NCBI RefSeq assembly: GCF_001724605.1
Contig: NZ_MEEX01000001.1
Location: 62,001-126,000, forward strand
Source: Phenylobacterium sp. SCN 70-31
GTDB taxonomy: Bacteria; Pseudomonadota; Alphaproteobacteria; Caulobacterales; Caulobacteraceae
Length of the DNA: 64,000 bases
Reading direction: 5' to 3'
The position numbers and the translations under genes were made by a program. The notes beneath the pieces are model-generated. The model was not told the DNA's origin and made no database searches. It saw nothing but the letters and a program-made list of their open reading frames with translations. This document shows positions 9,918 to 17,529 of the stretch, one piece after another (the stretch's first letter is position 1; each line of letters opens with the position of its first letter).

Positions 9918-10628
9918 ATGTACGCCAAGCGTTTCACGATCACCGCCGCGGCGCTCGCCGCCGCGATCTGGGTCCAGCCCGCCGCGGCCGCGGTGGTGGA
10001 CCTCAAGTTCGAGGACTTCGGCGGCGCATCGAAGAACACCCAGGACTTCGGACCCAACGTCTATCACGACTGGCAGAACGCCTTCAACGCGGCGTCCCAC
10101 ACCAACGACTACGCCTTCCACTTCACCTACGACACGGACGCGTCGGCTCCGAACTACGGGCTCACGCTGGTCTCGGGCCGCGTCGGAACCTTCGATGACT
10201 TTTCGCTCTGGACGCCCACGCTGTCGTTCACGGCCGAGAGCCAGCTCATGGTCAGCCTCACCCGAACGGTCGTGACGGGCGCCACCTACACCAGCGGCGT
10301 CTACTTCCTGCTGAAGGACAACGACGGCGATATCGGCTCGACTCTCCCGACGGCGGTGACGCTGGCGAACCTCGACACCGCCAGCGCCAGTTTCGAGAAC
10401 CGTCGCAACGGCGGGGTGGGCCTGGGCTACAAGAACGTCGGCTGGTCGCGGTTCGGCGGCGTGCTCGAGACGCCGCAGGGTTCGGGGGATCCGAACGGAG
10501 GCGATGGGGACGACAACGGCGGCGGCCCGGTGGGCGCGATTCCCGAGCCGGGGACCTGGGCGCTGATGATCCTGGGCTTGGGCAGCGCAGGCGCGATGCT
10601 GCGCCGCCGCCGCGCCGTGCTCTGCTGA
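9918..10628 (+). CDS. PEP-CTERM exported protein
   Basis: 236 aa. It has an N-terminal signal peptide ending around AAAA (residues 20-27) and a beta-rich body without a known catalytic motif. The C-terminus is a textbook PEP-CTERM sorting tail: PEPGTWAL, a hydrophobic helix, then RRRR. A Gly/Asp/Asn-rich spacer precedes the tail. Such proteins are processed by exosortase and exported, often to extracellular matrix. No exosortase gene lies in this window. The ATG follows CGGAGG. Confidence 0.85.
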   Translation: MYAKRFTITAAALAAAIWVQPAAAAVVDLKFEDFGGASKNTQDFGPNVYHDWQNAFNAASHTNDYAFHFTYDTDASAPNYGLTLVSGRVGTFDDFSLWTPTLSFTAESQLMVSLTRTVVTGATYTSGVYFLLKDNDGDIGSTLPTAVTLANLDTASASFENRRNGGVGLGYKNVGWSRFGGVLETPQGSGDPNGGDGDDNGGGPVGAIPEPGTWALMILGLGSAGAMLRRRRAVLC

Positions 10629-10675
10629 CGGGCGGTGCAGCGCCGGGAGCGCGAGCCGCCGCTGGGACCGAACGC

Positions 10676-11488
10676 CTAGCCGATGTGCCGCCATTGCGGG
10701 CGCGTGCTGCTGTTATCCCGGGTCAGCAGCATGTGGTATTCGTACTGGTCGGGATTGTAGAGGCCCTGCTGGAACTCGAAGGCCGAACCGTCGCGATCCA
10801 GGACGCGACGGCGCAGGCGGATCAAGGGCGCACCGATCGGCACCTCCAGCAGCGACGCGGCATGGTCGTCCGCCGTCACGGCGCTGAGGCTCTGTTCGGC
10901 GCTGAGGGGCTTCAGGCCGCCGGCCTCCAGCACCTGCATGATCGGGCGGCCGTCGATCTTTTCGGGCGAGAGCAAGCCGGCCAGGCGCGCGGGAAGGTAG
11001 ATATCGGTCAGTGACAACGGCTTGTTCTGATAGAGCCGCAGCCTCTGTATCTGCACGCCCGCCGCGTCCGGCTCGACCCCCAGCGCGCTGCTGGCGAAAC
11101 TGGGCAGGGGCGCGTCCACCTCGAATTTGAGCAGGCGCGCCTTGGTCTCCAGCCCCAGCGTGATGAGATTGTCCATCAGGCCGGCGATACGCTTGCCGCT
11201 GTCGGCCGGGTCGGGCGCCACATAGGTGCCGACACCGTGCTTGCGGATGATCAGCCCCTCGCGCTCCAGCATTTCCAGCGCGCGGCGGACGCTGACTCGC
11301 GACACCTTGAACCGGCTGCAAAGCCCCATCTCGGTCGGCATGGGCGTGTCCACCGCGAACGCGCCGTCCTTAATCTGCTGCCGCAGGATGATGTAGAGCT
11401 GGTGATAGACGGGCAGGCTTGTGTTGACTTCGGAACCTATCCGCCGCCGGCCCCGCACCGGCCCCCGTTCCGCCAAGGCGTCTGTCAA
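10676..11488 (-). CDS. GntR-family regulator with UTRA domain
   Basis: 270 aa (TTG start at 11488) or 260 aa if the GTG at 11458 is used; neither has a convincing ribosome site. The winged helix (about 25-90) contains LPVYHQLYIILRQQI and SRVSVRRALEMLEREGLI. The C-terminal UTRA ligand domain runs to the end (IRLRRRVLDRDGSAFEFQQ). This is the HutC subfamily, usually a repressor released by a pathway metabolite. The target may be the methyltransferase/98-aa gene pair next door or the palindrome at 14697; neither link is proven. Confidence 0.9.
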   Translation of the reverse strand: MTDALAERGPVRGRRRIGSEVNTSLPVYHQLYIILRQQIKDGAFAVDTPMPTEMGLCSRFKVSRVSVRRALEMLEREGLIIRKHGVGTYVAPDPADSGKRIAGLMDNLITLGLETKARLLKFEVDAPLPSFASSALGVEPDAAGVQIQRLRLYQNKPLSLTDIYLPARLAGLLSPEKIDGRPIMQVLEAGGLKPLSAEQSLSAVTADDHAASLLEVPIGAPLIRLRRRVLDRDGSAFEFQQGLYNPDQYEYHMLLTRDNSSTRPQWRHIG

Positions 11489-11527
11489 AGGTGCCCCACC
11501 TGTTGCGCGGCGGCCGGGCTGGCCGCC

Positions 11528-11824
11528 CTATCCGAGCGCGTCGAACTCTCGATCGAGGATGTAGAAGACGCGGCCGGTGAACGCGTCACGTCGCCCCCTG
11601 CGAGCTTCCGCCTCAGTCGCATCCATCTCATACGAATCGATCTCACCCGCAAGTAGTACGCCCTTGCGTTCGAGCAGACGCTCGAGGGTTTCGGATCGCT
11701 CGCGCAGCGCCACGACCTCTGCGCTGAGCGCCACGATGGTGGCCCAGCACCAGTCGACGCCGGGATCCTGGAAGAAGGTCGGTCGCGCCGGGGAGCCGTT
11801 CGTGTCCAAGGGCAAGGCCTCCAT
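11528..11824 (-). CDS. Small uncharacterised protein, 98 aa
   Basis: 98 aa, acidic and mostly helical. A FFQDPGVDWCWATIVALSAEV segment is followed by a heptad-like LRERSETLERLLERKG stretch and an aromatic C-terminus. Its codon use is normal for the region and its composition is that of a folded protein, unlike the arginine-rich reading frames that overlap it. It lies 39 bp upstream of the GntR gene on the same strand and is divergent from the methyltransferase. I do not recognise a named family. The helix pattern suggests a small dimer or an accessory subunit. Confidence 0.7.
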   Translation of the reverse strand: MEALPLDTNGSPARPTFFQDPGVDWCWATIVALSAEVVALRERSETLERLLERKGVLLAGEIDSYEMDATEAEARRGRRDAFTGRVFYILDREFDALG

Positions 11825-11950
11825 GTCGCCCCGGCGCCCAATCGCAGCCCACCGCGGATTTCCGGGGATGAGGCGCAGCAATAGCTTGCCTCTCACGCCC
11901 CAAGAAGTACTTTCTTTAAGACATGTAAGGCGGGCTTGAGGATTGTTGCG

Positions 11951-13078
11951 ATGGTGATCGACCGCTCCACCACCCACGAGATGCTGGCGCAGGCGACGAG
12001 CGAAGAGGCCGCGCGCCTCCGCTATATCGTAGAGCTCAAACGACGGCTCACGGGCTACTCCTCGGGCATGAAGCGCGCCTTCGACGGTCGCGCGGCCGCC
12101 GCCTACGAGGCCGCAAACGGCAAGGCGGCCGAGACTCGCGAAGAGATCGCCACGGCGATGACCACCGATCCCTTCTACCAGGCCTGGGGCAGCCTGACCC
12201 GCACCGCCCAGGACCTGATGTGGAACACCGTCGAAGGCACGATCCGCCGCGACATGCCCCGCATGCAGGCCGCCGCGGAGATGGTCGGCAACGCGCCGGC
12301 CGGCGGTTCGCTGAGCCTCGATCCGGCCTTCCGCGCCCCTGCGGACGCTTTCGCCGCCAACATCCACGGCCAACCGGGCGGCTACATGCGCCTGGCGGAC
12401 GATCAGGACATCATGGCGGGGGCCCTGTACGAGAGCGGCGGCAACGCCTTCTCCGCGGGCACCGGGATCGGCAGCCGCGACAGCAAGGCCGGCGCCGTGA
12501 TCGCCTGGCTGGCCCGGGAGTATCCCGACCTCCGGCCCAAGCGGATCCTGGATCTCGGATGTTCGGCGGGCGGCGCGTCGGTGGCCTACGCCGCGCATTT
12601 CCCCGAGGCGGAAGTCCATGCGGTGGATGTGGGCCCCGCCATGCTGCGCTACGCTCACTTCCGGGCCGAGCACCTGGGCGTGCGCGTGCATTTCCACCAG
12701 ATGGACGCCGGCGCGCTGACGTTCGAGGACGAGAGCTTCGATCTGGTGGTGTCCCACAACCTCATGCACGAAGTGTCCAAGGGCATGCTCGGCAAGATCT
12801 TCGCGGAGGCCCGCCGCGTCCTGAAGCCGGGCGGCGTGGTGGTCCATCAGGACGTCCCGGTTCGCGGCCGCGACTTCTCGCCCTTCGAACAGGCGATGTT
12901 CAGCTGGCAGACCCGGAACAACGACGAGCCCTTCTGGGACGACTTCGTCTACGCCGACGTGCCGGCGCGGATGCGCGAAGCCGGCTTCGGCCCGGACGAG
13001 AGCCGCGAACTGACCATCCCCATGCTGGACGGCCCCCGGTTCTGGTATCTGGTCGTCGGCGACAAGCGCGCCGCCTGA
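11951..13078 (+). CDS. Class I SAM-dependent methyltransferase
   Basis: 375 aa. The Rossmann methyltransferase domain fills roughly residues 150-375: motif I ILDLGCSAGG, the acidic loop AVDVGPAML, and FDLVVSHNLMHEV as motif IV. The N-terminal 150 residues are helical and not part of the core fold, so this is larger than typical family members. The ATG follows GAGGATTG; an upstream TTG at 11936 is in frame but less likely. The alpha/beta hydrolase starts 16 bp downstream. The substrate is unknown; a small molecule is likely. Confidence 0.88.
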   Translation: MVIDRSTTHEMLAQATSEEAARLRYIVELKRRLTGYSSGMKRAFDGRAAAAYEAANGKAAETREEIATAMTTDPFYQAWGSLTRTAQDLMWNTVEGTIRRDMPRMQAAAEMVGNAPAGGSLSLDPAFRAPADAFAANIHGQPGGYMRLADDQDIMAGALYESGGNAFSAGTGIGSRDSKAGAVIAWLAREYPDLRPKRILDLGCSAGGASVAYAAHFPEAEVHAVDVGPAMLRYAHFRAEHLGVRVHFHQMDAGALTFEDESFDLVVSHNLMHEVSKGMLGKIFAEARRVLKPGGVVVHQDVPVRGRDFSPFEQAMFSWQTRNNDEPFWDDFVYADVPARMREAGFGPDESRELTIPMLDGPRFWYLVVGDKRAA

Positions 13079-13094
13079 CCCCCGGCCCATCCCC

Positions 13095-13976
13095 ATGCTC
13101 ACCCGCCGCGCCGCCGTCGCGACAGCGCTTGCCTGCGCCACGACGCCAACCGTCGGCGCCGCCCAGGCCAGGACCTCTCCCGGAACGACCATGACCGAAC
13201 GCCGCGGATACGCCGACTGCCGCTTCGGCCAGATTCACTACCGCCGCCTGGGTGCGGGCCGGCCGCTGATCCTGATCCACCAGACGCCCTGGTCGTCGGT
13301 GCAGTTCTCCAGAGCCGCGCCGCAACTGGCCGCGTCGGGCATCGAGGCGATCAGCATCGACACCCCCGGCTATGGCCTGTCGAGCACCCCGCCGGAACCG
13401 CCTTCCATCGAGGACTACGCGGACGCCGTCGTCGAGGCGATCGGGGCGATGGGGCTGACGGCGCCGGCGGTGGCGGGACATCACACGGGGGCGCTGATCG
13501 CCGGCGCGATGGCGTCCCGACATCCGGCGTCGGTCTCGCGCCTCGTGCTCCACGGAGCGCCCGCATACGATGCCGCCGAGCGCCAGCAGCGCCTGTTGCG
13601 CAAGCACGGCGATCACAGCCTCAAGCCGGACGGCTCGCACCTCACCGACCGCTGGGCCTACCTGAAGACGTTGCCGGGCGAGCAGATGAGCGACGAAGCC
13701 CGCCAGATGGCGGTGCTCACCTACTACCTGAACGGCGATCTGGAGTGGTACGGCCACACGGCCGCCTACCGGTACGATTTCGGCGCGGCGGTTCCCGCCA
13801 TCCGCTGCCCGACCCTCGTGCTGACCAGCCGGGACGATCCGATCTTCAGCCACGGCCGCCGTCTGACGCAGATGCGGCCGCAATGGTCCTACGTCGAGTT
13901 GGACGGCAGCACCGAGGTGATCTTCGACCGGCCCGCCGCCTGGGCCGGACCGGTCGCCGCCTTCGTCACCGCGTGA
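13095..13976 (+). CDS. Alpha/beta hydrolase-fold protein with altered catalytic residues
   Basis: 293 aa from ATG 13095, beginning with a possible Tat-like leader (TRRAAVATALA); an internal ATG at 13191 would give a 261-aa cytoplasmic form. The core fold is clear: LILIHQTPWSS and SIDTPGYGLS. The nucleophile elbow reads G128-H-H130-T-G132, with His where Ser/Asp/Cys is expected. The C-terminal catalytic His position is also replaced (ELDGSTEVIF). The Asp in TSRDDPIF is kept. It may be a non-hydrolytic member or use other chemistry. It is probably co-transcribed with the methyltransferase. Confidence 0.85.
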   Translation: MLTRRAAVATALACATTPTVGAAQARTSPGTTMTERRGYADCRFGQIHYRRLGAGRPLILIHQTPWSSVQFSRAAPQLAASGIEAISIDTPGYGLSSTPPEPPSIEDYADAVVEAIGAMGLTAPAVAGHHTGALIAGAMASRHPASVSRLVLHGAPAYDAAERQQRLLRKHGDHSLKPDGSHLTDRWAYLKTLPGEQMSDEARQMAVLTYYLNGDLEWYGHTAAYRYDFGAAVPAIRCPTLVLTSRDDPIFSHGRRLTQMRPQWSYVELDGSTEVIFDRPAAWAGPVAAFVTA

Positions 13977-13982
13977 GCCGCC

Positions 13983-14672
13983 TCACCAGGGCAGTTCGTC
14001 GCCGTTGAAGCGCAGGAAGCGGCGACTGTCCTCCGCCGTCATCCGCTCGATGTAGGCCGCCAGTCCCTCGCCGCTCTCCCGCGCCGAGATTTTCGGCGCG
14101 TTCGAACCGCGCGTGAAATCCGTATCCACGAAGCCCGGACTGACCACCGCCACCATGACGCCCCGGGCGGCCAGGTCGTGTCCGATCGCCCGCATCGCCA
14201 TGTTCAGGGCCGCCTTGCTGGTCCGGTAGAAGTAGTTGTCGCCGCCGGCCCGGCCGATCGAACCCAGGCTGCTGGAGATGCTCACCGCCTTGCGCCCCTC
14301 GCCCGCCAGCAGGTGGGGAAGGAAGGCCTCGAGCACCTTCACCGGCGCCAGCAGGTTCACGTCCATGACGCGTCGCCAGGCGTCGTAGTCCAGCGCGCCG
14401 AAGCGCGTGTCGCGGTGGGCGACGCCGGCGTTGTTGACCAGGATGTCGATCGGCCGCCCGGCCAGCGCGGCGGCGCAGGCGTCCACGGCGGCGGGATCGG
14501 CGACGTCCATCGCGAGGACTTCGAGCGCGCCCTCGCGGCCCAGCGCCCGCAGCGCCGGGACGCCGTCCGGGTCGCGGCAGGTGGCGACCACCGAATGGCC
14601 CCTGGTCAGGAACGCCCGGGTCATCTCCAGGCCAATTCCGCGGCTGGCGCCGGTTATCAGGACGGTCGGCAC
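13983..14672 (-). CDS. Short-chain dehydrogenase/reductase
   Basis: 229 aa SDR. It has GASRGIG near residue 8, NNAG near 80, SISSSLG for the catalytic Ser and YRTSK as Tyr-x-x-x-Lys. It is of the compact C-factor/sniffer-like type. The GTG at 14672 follows a strong AAGGAG. It converges on the hydrolase (6-bp gap) and is divergent from the nitrilase-fold gene, with the palindrome TGTAT-N4-ATACA between them. The substrate is unknown. Confidence 0.88.
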   Translation of the reverse strand: MPTVLITGASRGIGLEMTRAFLTRGHSVVATCRDPDGVPALRALGREGALEVLAMDVADPAAVDACAAALAGRPIDILVNNAGVAHRDTRFGALDYDAWRRVMDVNLLAPVKVLEAFLPHLLAGEGRKAVSISSSLGSIGRAGGDNYFYRTSKAALNMAMRAIGHDLAARGVMVAVVSPGFVDTDFTRGSNAPKISARESGEGLAAYIERMTAEDSRRFLRFNGDELPW

Positions 14673-14696
14673 GGGATTCTCCTTGGATGGCTACGT

Positions 14697-14710
14697 TGTA
14701 TCCATATACA
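14697..14710. promoter_or_regulatory. Candidate GntR/HutC-type operator
   Basis: TGTATCCATATACA: perfect 5-bp inverted repeats with a 4-bp spacer, 25 bp upstream of the SDR start and 70 bp upstream of the nitrilase-fold start. GntR-family regulators commonly bind short palindromes of this kind, and two such regulators are encoded nearby. Confidence 0.5.
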
Positions 14711-14779
14711 GTCTTCTTGCTGTGTCGCGCAGCCTGACGTTCGGGCCGGCGCACCACCGCGACAGTGGGAGCGTTCAGG

Positions 14780-16777
14780 ATGATCTTCCTCGTTCAGGAG
14801 CCTTGGCGCGCATCGGCCGCCGCCGTCGACATCGACCGCCTCTCAGCGCTGGCCGCGCTCACCGACGACCCCGCCGCGCCCAGACTCATCCTGTTGCCGA
14901 TCGCCCAGCCCGAGGCCGGCGTCGACGCCGAGGCCACGTTGGCTGCGCTGTCGGACATCGCCGCACGCAATGGAGTCTATCTCGCCGGCGCCGCCGGCGT
15001 GGACCGCGCCGGGACCGCACGCACGGAAGGCTTCCTGATCGGCCCCGACGGGGCGCGCCTGCTCGCGGTCGGCAAGACCCTGCCGGATCTCGTCGCCGGC
15101 TATTCGGCCAACGACGCCGATCTCGGCCGCCGGCGCGACTTCCCCATCGCGGAAACCCCGTTCGGAAAGATCGGTCTGCTGGTCGGCGAGGACATCCTCT
15201 CGCCGCACCTTGCCCGGATGACCGCGCAGGCCGGCGGCGAGGTGATCCTCAACCCCGCCTTCGAGCGTGGCGACGCGTTCTTCCAGGCGCGCCAGACGGC
15301 CCGCGCGGCCCGCGCCTACGAGAACCTGGCCCTGGTGCTGTGCGCCTCGCCCACGCGGATCGAGCACCCCGAACTGGGCGTCGAGCGCCTGCCCGCCGCC
15401 GCGGCCGCCTACGACACCATCGGGCTGACCGTCGTGGCCGCCCGGGGCGACGAGACGATGATCAGCCTGGATCCCGATATCCAGGCCGTGCGCCGGCGTC
15501 GCAGCGAGACCTACGCGAACTTCCCCGTCGTGGTGCGGACCGGCCTCTATGCGGGCGGCTACGCCCAGGCCCCGGCCGCGGACCACGCCGCCGTCCAGAG
15601 CCGCGACGCGTGGCGGGCCGAGGGCGCCCGCCGGGTCGAGGCCCGTGTCAAACCGGGGGTCGAAGGCCGCCTCGACCGCTACGACGTGGTCCTGGGCCAG
15701 ATGGACCTGATGTCGGTCCACGACCTCGGCCAGCGCGACGCCGTGCTGGACCACAACGTCGAGCGGGCCATCGCGCTGGTCCGCGGCATGGCGCGGTCTC
15801 CGTCGGTGAAGCTGGTGGTGTTCCCCGAGTTCTTCATGCAGGGCGTCGTCACCGGCAAGCCGCTCGACTACTGGATGCAGGTCAGCGTGCGCATGGACGG
15901 TCCCGAGATCGCCAAGCTCCAGGCCTTCGCCCGCGAAAGCTCGGTGTTCGTCTCGGGCATGGTCTACGAGGTCGATCCGACCTGGCCCGACCGCTACTTC
16001 AACACCGCCTTCATCATCGACGACGAAGGCCGGCTCATCCACCGCTACCGCAAGATCCACGGCGCCGACACCGGCCTGCTCTCGCTGACCACGCCGGGGA
16101 ACATCTATTCCGACTATGTGGCCCGCGACGGCTACGACGCCCTGTTCCCGGTGGCCGACACGAAGATCGGCAAGCTGGGCACGCTGGTCTGCTTCGACAT
16201 GAACTTCCCGGAGACGGCGCGCGAACTGGCGCGGCGCGGGGCCGAGGTGCTGATCCATCCGACGTCCGAACCGCACAACGCACGTCGCCACGGCTGGGAC
16301 ATCGGCCGGCGCACCCGGGCGTTCGAGAACCTGGCCTATGTGGTCAGCTGCGGCACGGGCGGGCAATACATGGACCCGAGCGACACGGCGCCCTCCCCCG
16401 CCAAGCGCGGCCACTCCAAGATCGTCCGCTTCGACGGACGGCTGGAGGCTGCGGCCGACGGGCCGGGGCACCTGCCGCTGATGGGGCCGATCGACCTGGG
16501 CTCGCTGCGCCACGCCCGCGCCGACGCCCGCCGCAACCTGCTGGCCTGGGACGAGCCCTCGGCCTACGCCGCGGCCTACGCGGCGGCGGCGAAGGCCGGC
16601 TATCCCATCGACGTCTGGCTGAAGACCCCGATGCGCGAGGCCAGGCAGGGGCTGGAGGTCACTCGCCAGGTGATCCGCCGCTACTTCGAGACCGGCGTCT
16701 TCACCCGGCCGGAGGGCGCCCCCGTCGCCGAACAGAACATGGGCTCGATGTACGGGACCACGGAGACCGCACGATGA
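14780..16777 (+). CDS. Tandem nitrilase-fold amidohydrolase with degenerate N-terminal half
   Basis: 665 aa, about twice the usual nitrilase length. The C-terminal unit (about 300-620) keeps the catalytic triad: Glu350 in VVFPEFF, Lys425 in YRKIHG and Cys471 in LVCFDMNFPE. The N-terminal unit (1-280) has the same fold markers but Ile at the Glu slot (LLPIAQ) and Gly136 at the Cys slot (LLVGED), keeping only Lys99. It is therefore probably a structural or regulatory pseudo-domain. The ATG at 14780 follows GGGAG; a GTG at 14765 is an alternative. The stop overlaps the next gene's start (ATGA). Confidence 0.9.
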   Translation: MIFLVQEPWRASAAAVDIDRLSALAALTDDPAAPRLILLPIAQPEAGVDAEATLAALSDIAARNGVYLAGAAGVDRAGTARTEGFLIGPDGARLLAVGKTLPDLVAGYSANDADLGRRRDFPIAETPFGKIGLLVGEDILSPHLARMTAQAGGEVILNPAFERGDAFFQARQTARAARAYENLALVLCASPTRIEHPELGVERLPAAAAAYDTIGLTVVAARGDETMISLDPDIQAVRRRRSETYANFPVVVRTGLYAGGYAQAPAADHAAVQSRDAWRAEGARRVEARVKPGVEGRLDRYDVVLGQMDLMSVHDLGQRDAVLDHNVERAIALVRGMARSPSVKLVVFPEFFMQGVVTGKPLDYWMQVSVRMDGPEIAKLQAFARESSVFVSGMVYEVDPTWPDRYFNTAFIIDDEGRLIHRYRKIHGADTGLLSLTTPGNIYSDYVARDGYDALFPVADTKIGKLGTLVCFDMNFPETARELARRGAEVLIHPTSEPHNARRHGWDIGRRTRAFENLAYVVSCGTGGQYMDPSDTAPSPAKRGHSKIVRFDGRLEAAADGPGHLPLMGPIDLGSLRHARADARRNLLAWDEPSAYAAAYAAAAKAGYPIDVWLKTPMREARQGLEVTRQVIRRYFETGVFTRPEGAPVAEQNMGSMYGTTETAR

Positions 16778-17529
16778 GCCAGACCCGCTACGCCGGCCTC
16801 GGACGCCTGGGCGTCGGCACGCCCCAGGCCAATCCCACGGTCGAGGACGAGTTCGCGATCATGCCGCCGCGCGGCATGTCGTCGAACGTCGTGCGCCTGA
16901 CCAGCACGGCCGAAGATCCGCTGGAACGGCTGCGCCGGTACATCGAGGACCTGGACGACACCCTGGGCGACTTCGACGTCCTCAAGCCCGCCGTCTTCGG
17001 CTTCGCCTGCACGGGCTCGACCTATCTGGTCGGTCACGAGCGCGAACGCGAGATCGTGGCGGCGTGCGAGGCCCGGCGCGGCTATCCCGTGGTGACGGCG
17101 GCCGAAGCGATCCTGTGGGCCCTCGACCGGCTGAACGCGCGCAGGATCGTCGTGATCGCCCCCTATCCCGCCGCCCTCGTCGCCGCCGGCCAGACCTACT
17201 TCGAGGGCCAGGGCCTCACCGTTCTGGCCAAGCACCGGATCGAGACCGCCACCGCCGACACGCGCGGCATCTACGACCTGGCCTGGGGCCAGGCTGCGGA
17301 GGCCCTCGCCGGGCTGGACGTGAAGGGCGCCGATGCGGTGCTGCTCAGCGGCACAGGCATGCCCAGCCTGCCGGTCGTCGCCGCCGGTCACGCCTCGGGC
17401 GTTCCGGTGATCTCCTCGAACTTCTGCCTGGCGGCGAAGATGATGTCGCGCATGGGCCGCGACGATCTGCTGGACGACGGACTGGGCGTCGTCGGCTGGC
17501 GTGACCGTCTCGCGGAGGCCCTCCGCTAG
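16774..17529 (+). CDS. Asp/Glu racemase-fold protein (maleate isomerase / arylmalonate decarboxylase group)
   Basis: 251 aa, starting inside the nitrilase stop codon. Racemases and maleate isomerase use two cysteines, one per half. Here the first is present (Cys79 in FACTGS) but the second motif reads LLSGTGMPSLP, with Gly193 in place of Cys. Arylmalonate decarboxylase has the opposite arrangement (Gly first, Cys second). A single-cysteine decarboxylase or a lyase is therefore more likely than a racemase. It ends by sharing CTAG with the stop of the convergent monooxygenase gene. Confidence 0.85.
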   Translation: MSQTRYAGLGRLGVGTPQANPTVEDEFAIMPPRGMSSNVVRLTSTAEDPLERLRRYIEDLDDTLGDFDVLKPAVFGFACTGSTYLVGHEREREIVAACEARRGYPVVTAAEAILWALDRLNARRIVVIAPYPAALVAAGQTYFEGQGLTVLAKHRIETATADTRGIYDLAWGQAAEALAGLDVKGADAVLLSGTGMPSLPVVAAGHASGVPVISSNFCLAAKMMSRMGRDDLLDDGLGVVGWRDRLAEALR

